Part shown: positions 1 through 6,832 of the stretch, in pieces | How positions within the stretch are numbered: the first letter of the stretch is position 1 | Layout: each line of letters begins with the position of its first letter | NCBI GenBank assembly: GCA_030679635.1 | Contig: JAUXSZ010000190.1 | Coordinates: 1 to 10,026, forward strand | Length of the DNA stretch: 10,026 bases | Direction: 5' to 3' | DNA from: Sulfuricurvum sp. | GTDB taxonomy: Bacteria > Campylobacterota > Campylobacteria > Campylobacterales > Sulfurimonadaceae | Translations under genes and position numbers: made by a program | The notes under the pieces: model-generated | Database searches by the model: none | Told to the model about the DNA's origin: nothing | Seen by the model: only the letters and a program-made list of their open reading frames with translations

Positions 1-152
1 TCGTCGGTGAGGACAAGCATGTTGAGCTTGTCGAGCGCATCGGATCCGTTCGATACGAGTTCGCGAACAAAAATCTCTTTGTTCGAGTAGAGTGAGTGGA
101 TCATTAACTGTAAGATTTGTGAGACTTCAGTCTGGAACTGATGTTTTGCCAT
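1..152 (-). CDS. htpG: HtpG, Hsp90-family chaperone (N-terminal 50 codons only)
   Basis: This is the start of the bacterial Hsp90 homologue, a cytosolic ATP-dependent dimeric chaperone. The visible 50 residues match the start of the N-terminal GHKL ATPase domain: an MIHSLYSNKEIF segment followed by RELVSNGSDALDKL. E31 corresponds to the ATP-hydrolysing glutamate and N35 to the Mg/ATP-binding asparagine of the family. The usual SNASDA reads SNGSDA here, a mild substitution. The ATG at 152-150 follows an AAAGGAAA ribosome binding site at good spacing. The gene runs off the left edge, so most of the ATPase domain and the middle and C-terminal domains are not visible. It lies 87 bp downstream of truA on the same strand but has its own promoter, so it is probably a separate transcription unit that can respond to stress independently. 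Confidence 0.96.
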   Translation of the reverse strand, partial: MAKHQFQTEVSQILQLMIHSLYSNKEIFVRELVSNGSDALDKLNMLVLTD

Positions 153-187
153 GTGACTTTCCTTTGAATGTTTAAATTTGAAATGTG

Positions 188-216
188 ATTATAACGAAAG
201 AGTGTTTATGTTGCAA
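188..216 (-). promoter_or_regulatory. sigma70-type promoter of htpG
   Basis: Read on the minus strand, TTGCAA (216-211) and a perfect TATAAT (193-188) are separated by exactly 17 bases. Transcription would start near 181, giving a leader of about 30 nt before the htpG ATG at 152. The hexamers and spacing are seen directly; promoter activity is inferred. Confidence 0.7.
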
Positions 217-230
217 GGTGTATCAATAAA

Positions 231-251
231 GTTGAGTCACTAAGACTTATA
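231..251. promoter_or_regulatory. weak HAIR-like inverted repeat upstream of the htpG promoter
   Basis: GTTGAGT, seven bases, then ACTTATA resembles the HspR operator consensus CTTGAGT-N7-ACTCAAG, with 6 of 7 matches in the first arm and 4 of 7 in the second. It lies about 15 bp upstream of the htpG -35 and overlaps the last codons of truA. HspR is a known heat-shock repressor in Campylobacterota. The second arm is poor, so this may be chance. Confidence 0.2.
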
Positions 252-974
252 GTTGATGCGTGTCAAATACAAACCGTTGTGAGCCGCGATGTCGGTGGAG
301 TGGCGTTTGATGCACGATAGCTGTTCGATCAGATCGGCTTTGGTCGCCTTCCCCTCGGATATGCGGAGGAGAAAACCGACCATAAGCCGTATCTGCGAGC
401 GCAAGAAGCCGTTCCCCTCGAAGACAAGGATGAAATATCCCTGATGGGAGTAGGCGTATGCACGGTAGATACGGCGGACATAATGGTCCATATCGTTGCC
501 GCTTTTTTTGAAGAGTTCAAAGTTGTGATCCCCCGCAAAAGCTCCGATCGCATCGGCGATGAGCTCGCGGTTTAGGGTTGGGACGAAGGTGACAAAGTTG
601 TCTTCGAACGGGTTGCCGATCCCCTCTTTGAGTAAGTAGCGATAGACCCGTTTTCGTGCGCTGTATCGGGCATGGAATTCGTGGGAGACAAATTCAATAC
701 GGCGGATACGGACGGAGGAGGGGAGCTGCATGTTGAGCATGTCCGTGAGGCGTCGTAGATCGGTCCAATAGTAAGGGAGATCGAGATGCATCACCTGATG
801 GGTCGCATGAACCCCCCGATCGGTTCTCCCTGACCCTTTGGGCACCGAAGCGATCTTGAGACGTTTGAGGGCGATGGTGAGCGTCCCTATGACGGTGTTG
901 GTCGTCGTGGGCTGTTGCTGGGAACCCATGAAGGCAGAGCCGTTGTAGCTGAGGGTGATTTTAACACGGTTCAA
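240..974 (-). CDS. truA: TruA, tRNA pseudouridine(38-40) synthase
   Basis: TruA isomerises uridine to pseudouridine at positions 38-40 in the anticodon arm of many tRNAs; it acts in the cytosol without a cofactor. The 244-residue product has the expected length. The catalytic motif GSGRTDRGVHA carries the nucleophile at D52, and the family signature FHARYSARKRVYRYLL lies near residues 101-116. The segment GNGFLRSQIRLMVGFLL near 189-205 matches the conserved C-terminal active-site region. The start is a TTG at 974-972: its TTG overlaps the TGA of the upstream permease gene in a TTGA junction, with a weak AGGT ribosome binding site about 9 bases upstream. This is consistent with translational coupling. 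It is the last gene of the glmU-to-truA run; I see no strong terminator after it. Confidence 0.95.
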   Translation of the reverse strand: MNRVKITLSYNGSAFMGSQQQPTTTNTVIGTLTIALKRLKIASVPKGSGRTDRGVHATHQVMHLDLPYYWTDLRRLTDMLNMQLPSSVRIRRIEFVSHEFHARYSARKRVYRYLLKEGIGNPFEDNFVTFVPTLNRELIADAIGAFAGDHNFELFKKSGNDMDHYVRRIYRAYAYSHQGYFILVFEGNGFLRSQIRLMVGFLLRISEGKATKADLIEQLSCIKRHSTDIAAHNGLYLTRINYKS

Positions 975-1993
975 AAGCGATTACCTACAAGGCGTCGATA
1001 TAGATAATAGGTGACGGTTAGCCAGAGGATCGCTACTATTGGAATTGTCCAAAATTCGAACCATTTTTGGAGTAAGATCGTTACGGCATAAAAAGTAACA
1101 ATGCTCAAAAATAGCCACAGATAGATCCACCGTTTTTGGTGGCGTGCGTGGACGACTCCTAGCGCGATGATGAGAAAAATGGAGAGTAAAGGGAAGATGC
1201 TTAGCAGGGTATTGGTAATCAGCATCTGTTGTTTGAATTTTTCCTCTTTGTAGGTGTTCCAGTAACCGAGGATGCCGTTATAGACATTTGGATTGCGCTC
1301 CATGGAATCATTGATCATGAGGGTTTTGAATTTCATATGTTTGAAGGTCTTGTCATCGTAGGTATACCCCTCGCCGTCATGAAGTTTGAGCTGTAATAAT
1401 CCGTGATTGTTGAGAAGTTCTGCTTCGTTTGCAGCAAGGAGTATCTCTTCTTTTTTCTCTTTATTGAACAGAACGACTCCGCCGTATTTCCGATTACCAT
1501 TGTCGCTTTTGTTGATAAAAAGCATCCAGTCTCCAAAATGGTGACCGAATTCGGAAGCGGTGAGATTGAATTTGGCTTCGTTCTTTTTGGCCTGAGCAAA
1601 ATTCTTGTTGATGTTTTTGATATAGGGGGTGATAACGAGAAAGTTGATGAGCAGGAGGAGGCTGAGAAGAAAAGCGGGAAGGGCTAATATCCGTACTAAA
1701 AAACGTGGTGAAATCCCCATCGAAAAAACCACGACCATTTCGTTGTCGTTTGAGAGACGAAAGAGGGTAAGCGCCGCAGAAACAAAAAAAGAAATAGGAA
1801 GGGTGTAAAAAAGAAGATCAGGGAGAGCAAAGAGATAGAGTTTCCCCATCTCAGAGAGGTTGAGTGTGATGATGGAGGTTAAGGTCGCAATTTTTATCAA
1901 AAAGATAACCGATGCGATGGTAAACAGCGGTATGAAAATAGAGAAAAACAGAACGTTTAAATGGGAAAAAATATAGTGCTGCAATTTACCCAT
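971..1993 (-). CDS. LptF/LptG (YjgP/YjgQ) family lipopolysaccharide export permease
   Basis: Inner-membrane permease subunit of the LptB2FG ABC transporter, which extracts LPS from the inner membrane and passes it to the periplasmic bridge. The 340 residues show the family layout: three membrane segments (about 12-36, 52-78, 98-122), a periplasmic domain of about 130 residues (125-255, the beta-jellyroll in known structures), then three more segments (260-281, 288-308, 313-333). The cytoplasmic loop FRLSNDNEMVVVFSMGIS (78-95) matches the coupling-helix region. The frame is open 35 codons further upstream, but the ATG at 1993 is preferred: it has GGAAG six bases upstream, and a longer product would lie inside the prepilin peptidase gene. 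It overlaps that gene by 8 bp. LptF and LptG cannot be told apart here, and the partner subunit and LptB are not in the window. Confidence 0.88.
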   Translation of the reverse strand: MGKLQHYIFSHLNVLFFSIFIPLFTIASVIFLIKIATLTSIITLNLSEMGKLYLFALPDLLFYTLPISFFVSAALTLFRLSNDNEMVVVFSMGISPRFLVRILALPAFLLSLLLLINFLVITPYIKNINKNFAQAKKNEAKFNLTASEFGHHFGDWMLFINKSDNGNRKYGGVVLFNKEKKEEILLAANEAELLNNHGLLQLKLHDGEGYTYDDKTFKHMKFKTLMINDSMERNPNVYNGILGYWNTYKEEKFKQQMLITNTLLSIFPLLSIFLIIALGVVHARHQKRWIYLWLFLSIVTFYAVTILLQKWFEFWTIPIVAILWLTVTYYLYRRLVGNRF

Positions 1994-2735
1994 AGAACGC
2001 TTCCAAATAGAGACTAATCTGGGTGTCAAACATGAGGACAATCCACATAGAAATGGCCAAGAAGGGGATAAAAGGGAGTTGTTGGGACTCTTCGTCATCG
2101 GTACGCGTCAAAAGGAGTGCCGGCAAAGCCAAAATGGCGGAGAGGAAGATGGCGACAAGGGCCAGCTGGACACCAAGGACAGCTCCCATCGTTGCGGCGA
2201 TCATGATGTCCGCTTCTCCCATTGCCTCTTTTTTGATCGCATAGGAGAGGTAAAAACGCAATAGGGTAAATCCCCCGGCAAAGAGGAGTGCATTGGTGAA
2301 ATGAGTAAAAAATTCCCCCATCGAAGCGACGCTGAATAGGGCAAAGGTGAGGGCGGCTAAATTAATGCTGTCGGGAACCATTTTGTAGCGAAAATCAATA
2401 ATGGAAAGGGAGAGGAGGAGGGAAAAAACCATCGCGATGCCGAATGCTTGAAAACTGATTCCAAGTTTTAGTGCCGTGAAGAGAAAAACAAGTCCGGTGA
2501 GTGTTTCGACAATAGGATACTGCGCCGATATCTTGACGCCGCAAAATGCACATTTGCCGCGAAGATACAGCCATGAGAGGATAGGGACATTGTGCCATGC
2601 CCTCAAGGGGGTATCACAGCTCATACAGTGAGAAGCAGGAAAAGAGACGTTTTCATCTCTGGGAGTTCGAACAATCAACACATTGAGAAACGAGCCGATG
2701 GCTGCTCCTAATATAAATACCAATATCCATTCCAT
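1986..2735 (-). CDS. Type IV prepilin peptidase / N-methyltransferase (PilD-like)
   Basis: Integral membrane aspartyl protease that cleaves the leader of type IV pilin or pseudopilin precursors and methylates the new N-terminus. The N-terminal GSFLNVLIVRTPR (14-26) is the family signature. Two zinc-binding CxxC pairs, C37/C40 and C62/C65, mark the methyltransferase loop. Candidate catalytic aspartates are D114 in SIIDFRYKMVPD and D176 in MGEADIMIA. The second motif is normally GxGD; here it reads GEAD. At 249 residues with several hydrophobic segments it is close to the usual size. The ATG at 2735 shares one base with the uppS stop (TAATG) and has a strong GGAGGT nine bases upstream. No pilin, PilB, PilC or competence gene is in the window, so its substrates lie elsewhere in the genome. 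Confidence 0.92.
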   Translation of the reverse strand: MEWILVFILGAAIGSFLNVLIVRTPRDENVSFPASHCMSCDTPLRAWHNVPILSWLYLRGKCAFCGVKISAQYPIVETLTGLVFLFTALKLGISFQAFGIAMVFSLLLSLSIIDFRYKMVPDSINLAALTFALFSVASMGEFFTHFTNALLFAGGFTLLRFYLSYAIKKEAMGEADIMIAATMGAVLGVQLALVAIFLSAILALPALLLTRTDDEESQQLPFIPFLAISMWIVLMFDTQISLYLEAFYG

Positions 2736-3415
2736 TAATGCAGACCTCCGAAGCGTCGTTCAACTTTTTTAAATTTTTGTATGATTTTTTCCAATTCATC
2801 AGGGGTAAATTCCGGCCATAGCGTATTGGTGAAAAAAAGCTCTGCATACGCCGTTTGCCAGAGGAGAAAATTGGAGAGGCGGTGATCCCCTCCGGTGCGA
2901 ATGAGTAAATCTACATCCGTTGCGCAGTCTAGCGTTTGTGCTATTAATTCGAGGCTAATGGGGGTTTGTGCTGCTTGCAATGCAGCTGCGGCACGTATGA
3001 TTTCATCGCGCCCTCCGTAATTGAGGGCGAGACTTTGTATCAGGCCGGTGCAGTGGTGTGTAGCCTCTTTTAGCTCGGCAATCGTTTTTTGCAACGACGC
3101 AGAAAAGCTCGACAAATCGCCGATAGGTTGAAAACGGATATTCCCTTCAAGATAGGTCGGAAGCTCTTTAGTTAGATATTTTTGGAGTAATTTCATCAAG
3201 AATTCGACTTCCAGTTTTGGGCGTTTCCAATTCTCGGTACTAAAGGCATAGAGGGTCAATCGGTCCACTTCGGGATGGTGTGCGCAGTAGGTGGTAATGG
3301 AGCGTACGACCTCGGATCCTTTTTCATGGCCATAGGTGCGGTTTTTACCCTGAGCTTCGGCCCATCGGCCATTTCCGTCCATGATGATCGCGATATGATT
3401 CGGGTGATTGTTCAT
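2735..3415 (-). CDS. uppS: UppS, undecaprenyl diphosphate synthase
   Basis: Cis-prenyltransferase that adds eight isopentenyl diphosphates to farnesyl diphosphate, giving C55 undecaprenyl diphosphate, the lipid carrier for peptidoglycan, O-antigen and other envelope glycans. All family motifs are visible in order: IMDGNGRWA (11-19) with the Mg-binding D13, LYAFSTENWKRP (55-66), NYGGRDE (132-138), and LIRTGGDHRLSNFLLWQ (171-187) with the diphosphate-binding arginines and serine, then WPEF (200-203). At 226 residues it is shorter than the 253-residue E. coli enzyme but complete. The ATG at 3415 overlaps the coaBC stop as ATGA, and no clear Shine-Dalgarno precedes it, suggesting translational coupling. 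It sits among genes for UDP-GlcNAc and LPS handling, fitting envelope supply. Confidence 0.97.
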   Translation of the reverse strand: MNNHPNHIAIIMDGNGRWAEAQGKNRTYGHEKGSEVVRSITTYCAHHPEVDRLTLYAFSTENWKRPKLEVEFLMKLLQKYLTKELPTYLEGNIRFQPIGDLSSFSASLQKTIAELKEATHHCTGLIQSLALNYGGRDEIIRAAAALQAAQTPISLELIAQTLDCATDVDLLIRTGGDHRLSNFLLWQTAYAELFFTNTLWPEFTPDELEKIIQKFKKVERRFGGLH

Positions 3416-4680
3416 AATGCCGATGCTTGGTCAATGAGACTCAGCGACAAGGTGAGCTTGTCCGCTTTAGGAAGCGAAATCATCTCATCTTGCGTGATGA
3501 AATCGATTACGTTGGTGTCGCTTCCAAAAGCGTTGTTCTCGCCCATGATGTTGAGACAAACGGCGTTTACCCCTTTACTCTTGAGGAGGTTTTGAGCGTT
3601 TGCCATGGCAACGGCTGGATCCATTTCCGCTTTGAAAGCGACGGTTTTTATCCCCTCTTTGTTGCATGAGGCAATAAGATCGTGATTCTTTTTCATGGCA
3701 ATATTCCACTCTTCCCCCAGCATCTCTTTTTTGAGTTTTCCGCTTTGGGGATGGGTCGGGATGTAGTCACTGACGGCTGCCGCCATAAACAAAAAAGGCT
3801 CTTTCTGGATCAAACCGATGGGCTCATCATGAATCAGGGACGGTTTTGAGAGTTTCCCTTTTTTGGAGATCCGGATGGAATCGGTGAGGTATTCTTCCAT
3901 CTCTGCGGAGCTTTCAACGTCGATGGTGTGGATCGTGTTGGGAAGATTCTCTTCAAAACGGGTAGCGATGAGATTGACGTCAGCCCCGCGTAGATAGAGG
4001 GCAACGGACAGTGCTGAGGCCATTTTTCCACTGGAAAAATTGCTGATGTAGCGGACATCGTCGAGCTTTTCGATGGTTCCTCCCCCTGTTACGATAACAC
4101 GTCGATCGCTCCAGAAATTGTTTTTTAGGAGTATCCGTGCCGTATTCCAAAAGATTTCATGCGGCTCCGCCATGGCTCCATCCCCTATGGTTTCGCAGGC
4201 CAACTCTTTGGTTTGGGTCGAAACGACTTCATAGTTGGCGATGGCGAGCATCTTGAGGGAAGCTTGAATCATCGGATTTTGGATCATATGGGTATTGGCG
4301 GAGGGGGCGATGAGCTTTACTCCGGGAAAGGCAAGGGCGCATTGGGTGAGAATCGTATCAGCAAGACCGTTGGCAAGTTTGGCAATGGTGTTGGCGCTCG
4401 CAGGAGCGATGACCATGATGTCGGCCCATTGGGATGTTTTGATATGGTTGAAATCATCTGCCCATGATTCGTTCGTATCATCAAGAACTCGGTTGCGGCT
4501 CAGCGCTTCAAAGCTCAACGGGGTGACAAATTTTTTCGCAGAGGGACTCATAACGATCCGTACATCGGCTCCTGCTTTTGTGTAAAGACGTAAAAGCTCG
4601 AGAGATTTATACGCGGCGATGGATCCGGTAACGGCTAAGAGAATTTTTTTACCGTCAAGAAGATTTGAGGGGATAAGCAT
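3412..4680 (-). CDS. coaBC: CoaBC, phosphopantothenoylcysteine decarboxylase / phosphopantothenate-cysteine ligase
   Basis: Bifunctional CoA-pathway enzyme: the CoaB half joins 4'-phosphopantothenate to cysteine, and the FMN-dependent CoaC half decarboxylates the product to 4'-phosphopantetheine. CoaC spans about residues 10-185: TGSIAAYK (18-25), the likely catalytic H79, PASANTIAKLANGLAD (93-108), the substrate clamp PSANTHM (126-132, usually PxMNxxM; the asparagine N129 is kept), and the active-site loop ACETIGDGAMAEP (161-173) with C162. CoaB follows: VTGGGTIEKLDDVRYISN (197-214), SSGKM, MAAAVSDY (299-306) and AFGSDTN. Residues about 270-294 look like a charged insertion relative to the usual CoaB. 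The 422-residue length is normal to slightly long. The ATG at 4680 shares one base with the glmU stop (TAATG), with AAAGG upstream. Confidence 0.96.
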   Translation of the reverse strand: MLIPSNLLDGKKILLAVTGSIAAYKSLELLRLYTKAGADVRIVMSPSAKKFVTPLSFEALSRNRVLDDTNESWADDFNHIKTSQWADIMVIAPASANTIAKLANGLADTILTQCALAFPGVKLIAPSANTHMIQNPMIQASLKMLAIANYEVVSTQTKELACETIGDGAMAEPHEIFWNTARILLKNNFWSDRRVIVTGGGTIEKLDDVRYISNFSSGKMASALSVALYLRGADVNLIATRFEENLPNTIHTIDVESSAEMEEYLTDSIRISKKGKLSKPSLIHDEPIGLIQKEPFLFMAAAVSDYIPTHPQSGKLKKEMLGEEWNIAMKKNHDLIASCNKEGIKTVAFKAEMDPAVAMANAQNLLKSKGVNAVCLNIMGENNAFGSDTNVIDFITQDEMISLPKADKLTLSLSLIDQASAL

Positions 4681-5984
4681 TAGGCGCCTTTGCCGAAAAA
4701 TTTAGTGAAAAAGCCGGGAATTTTTTTGAGAGGGGTACGGCTGAGAACGAGGACATCGCTCTCTATATTCCCTGAGGTCACGGTTGTCCCGGCGGCAATC
4801 ATGACATTATCGGAAATGGTGAGCGGAGCGACGAGCTGACTGTCGCTCCCGATAAAGACATTTTTGCCGATGATCGTTTGGTATTTGTACCGTCCGTCGT
4901 AGTTGCAGGTGATCGTTCCCGCGCCGATGTTGGTCCCCTCATCGATGGTCGCATCCCCCAAATAGCTCAAGTGTCCCGCTTTTACCTTGGTGAGTGTTGA
5001 TTTTTTAACCTCGACGAAATTCCCGATATGGGTCCCGTCAATCACGCTCAAGGGGCGGATATGCGCCATAGGTCCTATGTCGGAGTTTCGGATAATGCTC
5101 TGCTCAATAACGCTGTGGGCTTTAATATGCGAATGGGAAATAAGGGTGTCGCCGCAGAGGCGCGCGCCATTTTCGATGAAGCACTCCCCCTCAAAACGGA
5201 CCCCCTCTTCGATATAGATCGTTTGGGGAAGCTGCATGATTACCCCACACTCCATCCATTCCCGACGGATCCGATCCATCATGATCATTTCGGCATTTGA
5301 GAGGTCAAATTTTGAGTTAACCCCTTTGAATTCGATCTCTTCTACGATGAGCGGTGAAATCTCTAATCTGTCATTGCGTGCGAGGGCAATGACATCGGTC
5401 AGATAGTATTCACTTTGGGCGTTGGCGTTGGAGAGTTTTGGCAGATAGGTTTCCAAAACGTGTTTTTTGAACGCATAGACACCCGCATTCACGGTTAGGA
5501 TGGCTTTTTCAGCGTCGCTCGCGTCTTTCTCTTCGACAATCCGTAAAACATGCCCCTCTTCAATCACGACACGCCCATAACCGCTGGAATCAAGGAGTTC
5601 TATGACCGACATCACGATATCGCTGTCACATTTCATAAATTCACTGACGGAATGTTCCGTAATGAGGGGCATATCCCCATTGAGAACGAGGACATTGTCG
5701 TGCTTCGGTTTTACCCCCATCATAGCACCCCCCGTACCAGGGAAGTTTTCCGTATCTTGAATGACGAAGGTTAGCCCCTCAAAATAGCGTTCCATAGCAG
5801 TGAGGACGGCCTCTTTTTGGTGTGCCACGACGACGATAACATCATCGCTCAGAGCGCGCGCCGCTTTGATGCTGTAGTAAAGCATCTCACGTCCGCAAAT
5901 TTCATGGAGCACCTTTGCTTTTGGCGACTTCATCCGGCTCCCTTTACCTGCGGCAAGGATAACGATGGAAAGAGAGTGAGGCAT
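4680..5984 (-). CDS. glmU: GlmU, GlcNAc-1-P uridyltransferase / GlcN-1-P acetyltransferase
   Basis: Bifunctional cytosolic enzyme making UDP-GlcNAc, the precursor of peptidoglycan and lipid A. The N-terminal nucleotidyltransferase has LAAGKGSRM (10-18), PKAKVLH (21-27), GTGGAM (83-88, where many homologues have GTAHA) and NGDMPLI (102-108) with the metal-binding D104. YYLTDVIALA (193-202) closes this domain. The left-handed beta-helix acetyltransferase follows from about 250: AHIRP, NFVEVKKS, HLSYLGDA with the catalytic-base histidine H338, NIGAGTITCNYDG and GSDSQLVAP. The frame is open to an ATG at 6002, but the ATG at 5984 is chosen because AGGAG lies five bases upstream of it and inside the longer version. 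The 434-residue protein starts right at the nucleotide-binding motif, as expected. It is the first gene of the minus-strand run. Confidence 0.97.
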   Translation of the reverse strand: MPHSLSIVILAAGKGSRMKSPKAKVLHEICGREMLYYSIKAARALSDDVIVVVAHQKEAVLTAMERYFEGLTFVIQDTENFPGTGGAMMGVKPKHDNVLVLNGDMPLITEHSVSEFMKCDSDIVMSVIELLDSSGYGRVVIEEGHVLRIVEEKDASDAEKAILTVNAGVYAFKKHVLETYLPKLSNANAQSEYYLTDVIALARNDRLEISPLIVEEIEFKGVNSKFDLSNAEMIMMDRIRREWMECGVIMQLPQTIYIEEGVRFEGECFIENGARLCGDTLISHSHIKAHSVIEQSIIRNSDIGPMAHIRPLSVIDGTHIGNFVEVKKSTLTKVKAGHLSYLGDATIDEGTNIGAGTITCNYDGRYKYQTIIGKNVFIGSDSQLVAPLTISDNVMIAAGTTVTSGNIESDVLVLSRTPLKKIPGFFTKFFGKGA

Positions 5985-6011
5985 TGGGGCTCCTGTGAAC
6001 AAATTGATGTT

Positions 6012-6020
6012 ATTTTATCA
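6012..6020 (-). promoter_or_regulatory. putative extended -10 promoter of glmU and the downstream run
   Basis: On the minus strand TGATAAAAT forms an extended -10 element (TGn plus TAAAAT, five of six to consensus). Transcription from it would give a leader of about 20 nt before the glmU ATG at 5984. No convincing -35 is seen, which is common where the -10 is extended. Confidence 0.45.
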
Positions 6021-6048
6021 GAATTAATCGAGAACCACCCTTAGTTTG

Positions 6049-6057
6049 TGGTATTAT
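6049..6057 (+). promoter_or_regulatory. putative extended -10 promoter of fliP-trmA
   Basis: TGGTATTAT forms an extended -10 (TGn plus TATTAT, five of six to consensus), about 33 bp upstream of the fliP start. A weak -35 candidate, TCGAGA at 6028-6033, is 18 bases away. I see no sigma54 or sigma28 consensus in the gap, in keeping with early, housekeeping-sigma expression of export-gate genes. Confidence 0.45.
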
Positions 6058-6089
6058 CGCCTCTTTAAAAGACTTTTAGGGGTGATTAT

Positions 6090-6824
6090 TTGGCTCGTTT
6101 ATTACTGGTTTTGCTCTGGATGGGTGCTACGCTGATAGCTGCGGATAGTCCAATTCCAAGCATGAGCTTTAACCTTGCCGCCCCCGAATCTCCTGCCCAA
6201 ATGGTGAGCTCTCTGAACGTTTTGATGATGCTCACGGTTCTGTTTCTCGCACCGAGCTTGGTGCTGGTGATGACGACGTTTACCCGATTTGTGATCGTAT
6301 TCGGATTTTTACGTCAGGCATTAGGGACCCAGCAGGTTCCCCCTACGCAACTATTGGTAATGCTTGCCCTCATCCTCACCATTTTTGTTATGGAACCGGT
6401 TGCTACGAAAGCGTACGACGAGGGGATAAAGCCTTACAGTGAAAATAAGATCTCTTACGATGAAGCATTTGAAAAAACGACCGATCCCTTTAAAAAGTTT
6501 ATGGTGCGCAATACGCGAGAAAAAGATTTGGCCCTTTTCTTGCGCATTAGACATATGCCCAATCCCCAATCGATCAAAGAAGTCCCTCTAACGATTGTTA
6601 TTCCGGCATTTGTGATCAGCGAGCTTAAGACGGCATTTGAGATCGGTTTTCTCCTGTTCCTCCCCTTTTTGATTATTGATATGGTTGTTGCCTCCATTTT
6701 GATGAGTATGGGGATGATGATGTTGCCTCCGGTTATGATCTCGATGCCTTTTAAAATTTTGGTTTTTATCATGGTCGATGGGTGGAATCTCCTCATCGGA
6801 AACTTGATAGCCAGTGTTAAATAA
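6090..6824 (+). CDS. fliP: FliP, flagellar type III export gate protein
   Basis: FliP forms, with FliQ and FliR, the membrane export gate through which flagellar rod, hook and filament subunits are secreted. The 244-residue product is almost the same length as E. coli FliP (245). It has a cleavable-type signal peptide (about 1-18, ending LIAA), a membrane segment near 41-62, and the highly conserved stretches TRFVIVFGFLRQALGT (65-80), PPTQLL (84-89) and ISELKTAFEIGFLLFLPFLIID (176-197, membrane), then the terminal segment around 211-235 with FKILVFIMVDGWNLL. The start is TTG at 6090, preceded by AGGGG; no ATG or GTG lies upstream in frame before a stop, and the next ATG would remove half the signal peptide. 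No other flagellar gene is nearby; scattered flagellar genes are typical of Campylobacterota. Confidence 0.97.
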   Translation: MARLLLVLLWMGATLIAADSPIPSMSFNLAAPESPAQMVSSLNVLMMLTVLFLAPSLVLVMTTFTRFVIVFGFLRQALGTQQVPPTQLLVMLALILTIFVMEPVATKAYDEGIKPYSENKISYDEAFEKTTDPFKKFMVRNTREKDLALFLRIRHMPNPQSIKEVPLTIVIPAFVISELKTAFEIGFLLFLPFLIIDMVVASILMSMGMMMLPPVMISMPFKILVFIMVDGWNLLIGNLIASVK

Positions 6825-6832
6825 GGGTTGCC

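Noticed and set aside
153..251. Rho-independent terminator between truA and htpG
   Set aside because: Only a 4-bp stem (AGTC/GACT) without a T-run could be found.
1403..1687. 94-codon plus-strand open frame inside the LptF/G gene
   Set aside because: Lies antisense to the periplasmic domain of a well-supported gene, with no ribosome binding site or family features.
1994..2098. 35-codon N-terminal extension of the LptF/G permease
   Set aside because: Lies entirely within the prepilin peptidase gene; the ATG at 1993 has a proper ribosome binding site and gives the normal N-terminus.
1986..2735. A type IV pilus or competence locus
   Set aside because: Only the peptidase is present; no pilin, secretion ATPase or platform protein is in the window.
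5985..6002. Six-codon N-terminal extension of GlmU
   Set aside because: It contains the Shine-Dalgarno of the ATG at 5984 and adds residues not needed before the nucleotide-binding motif.
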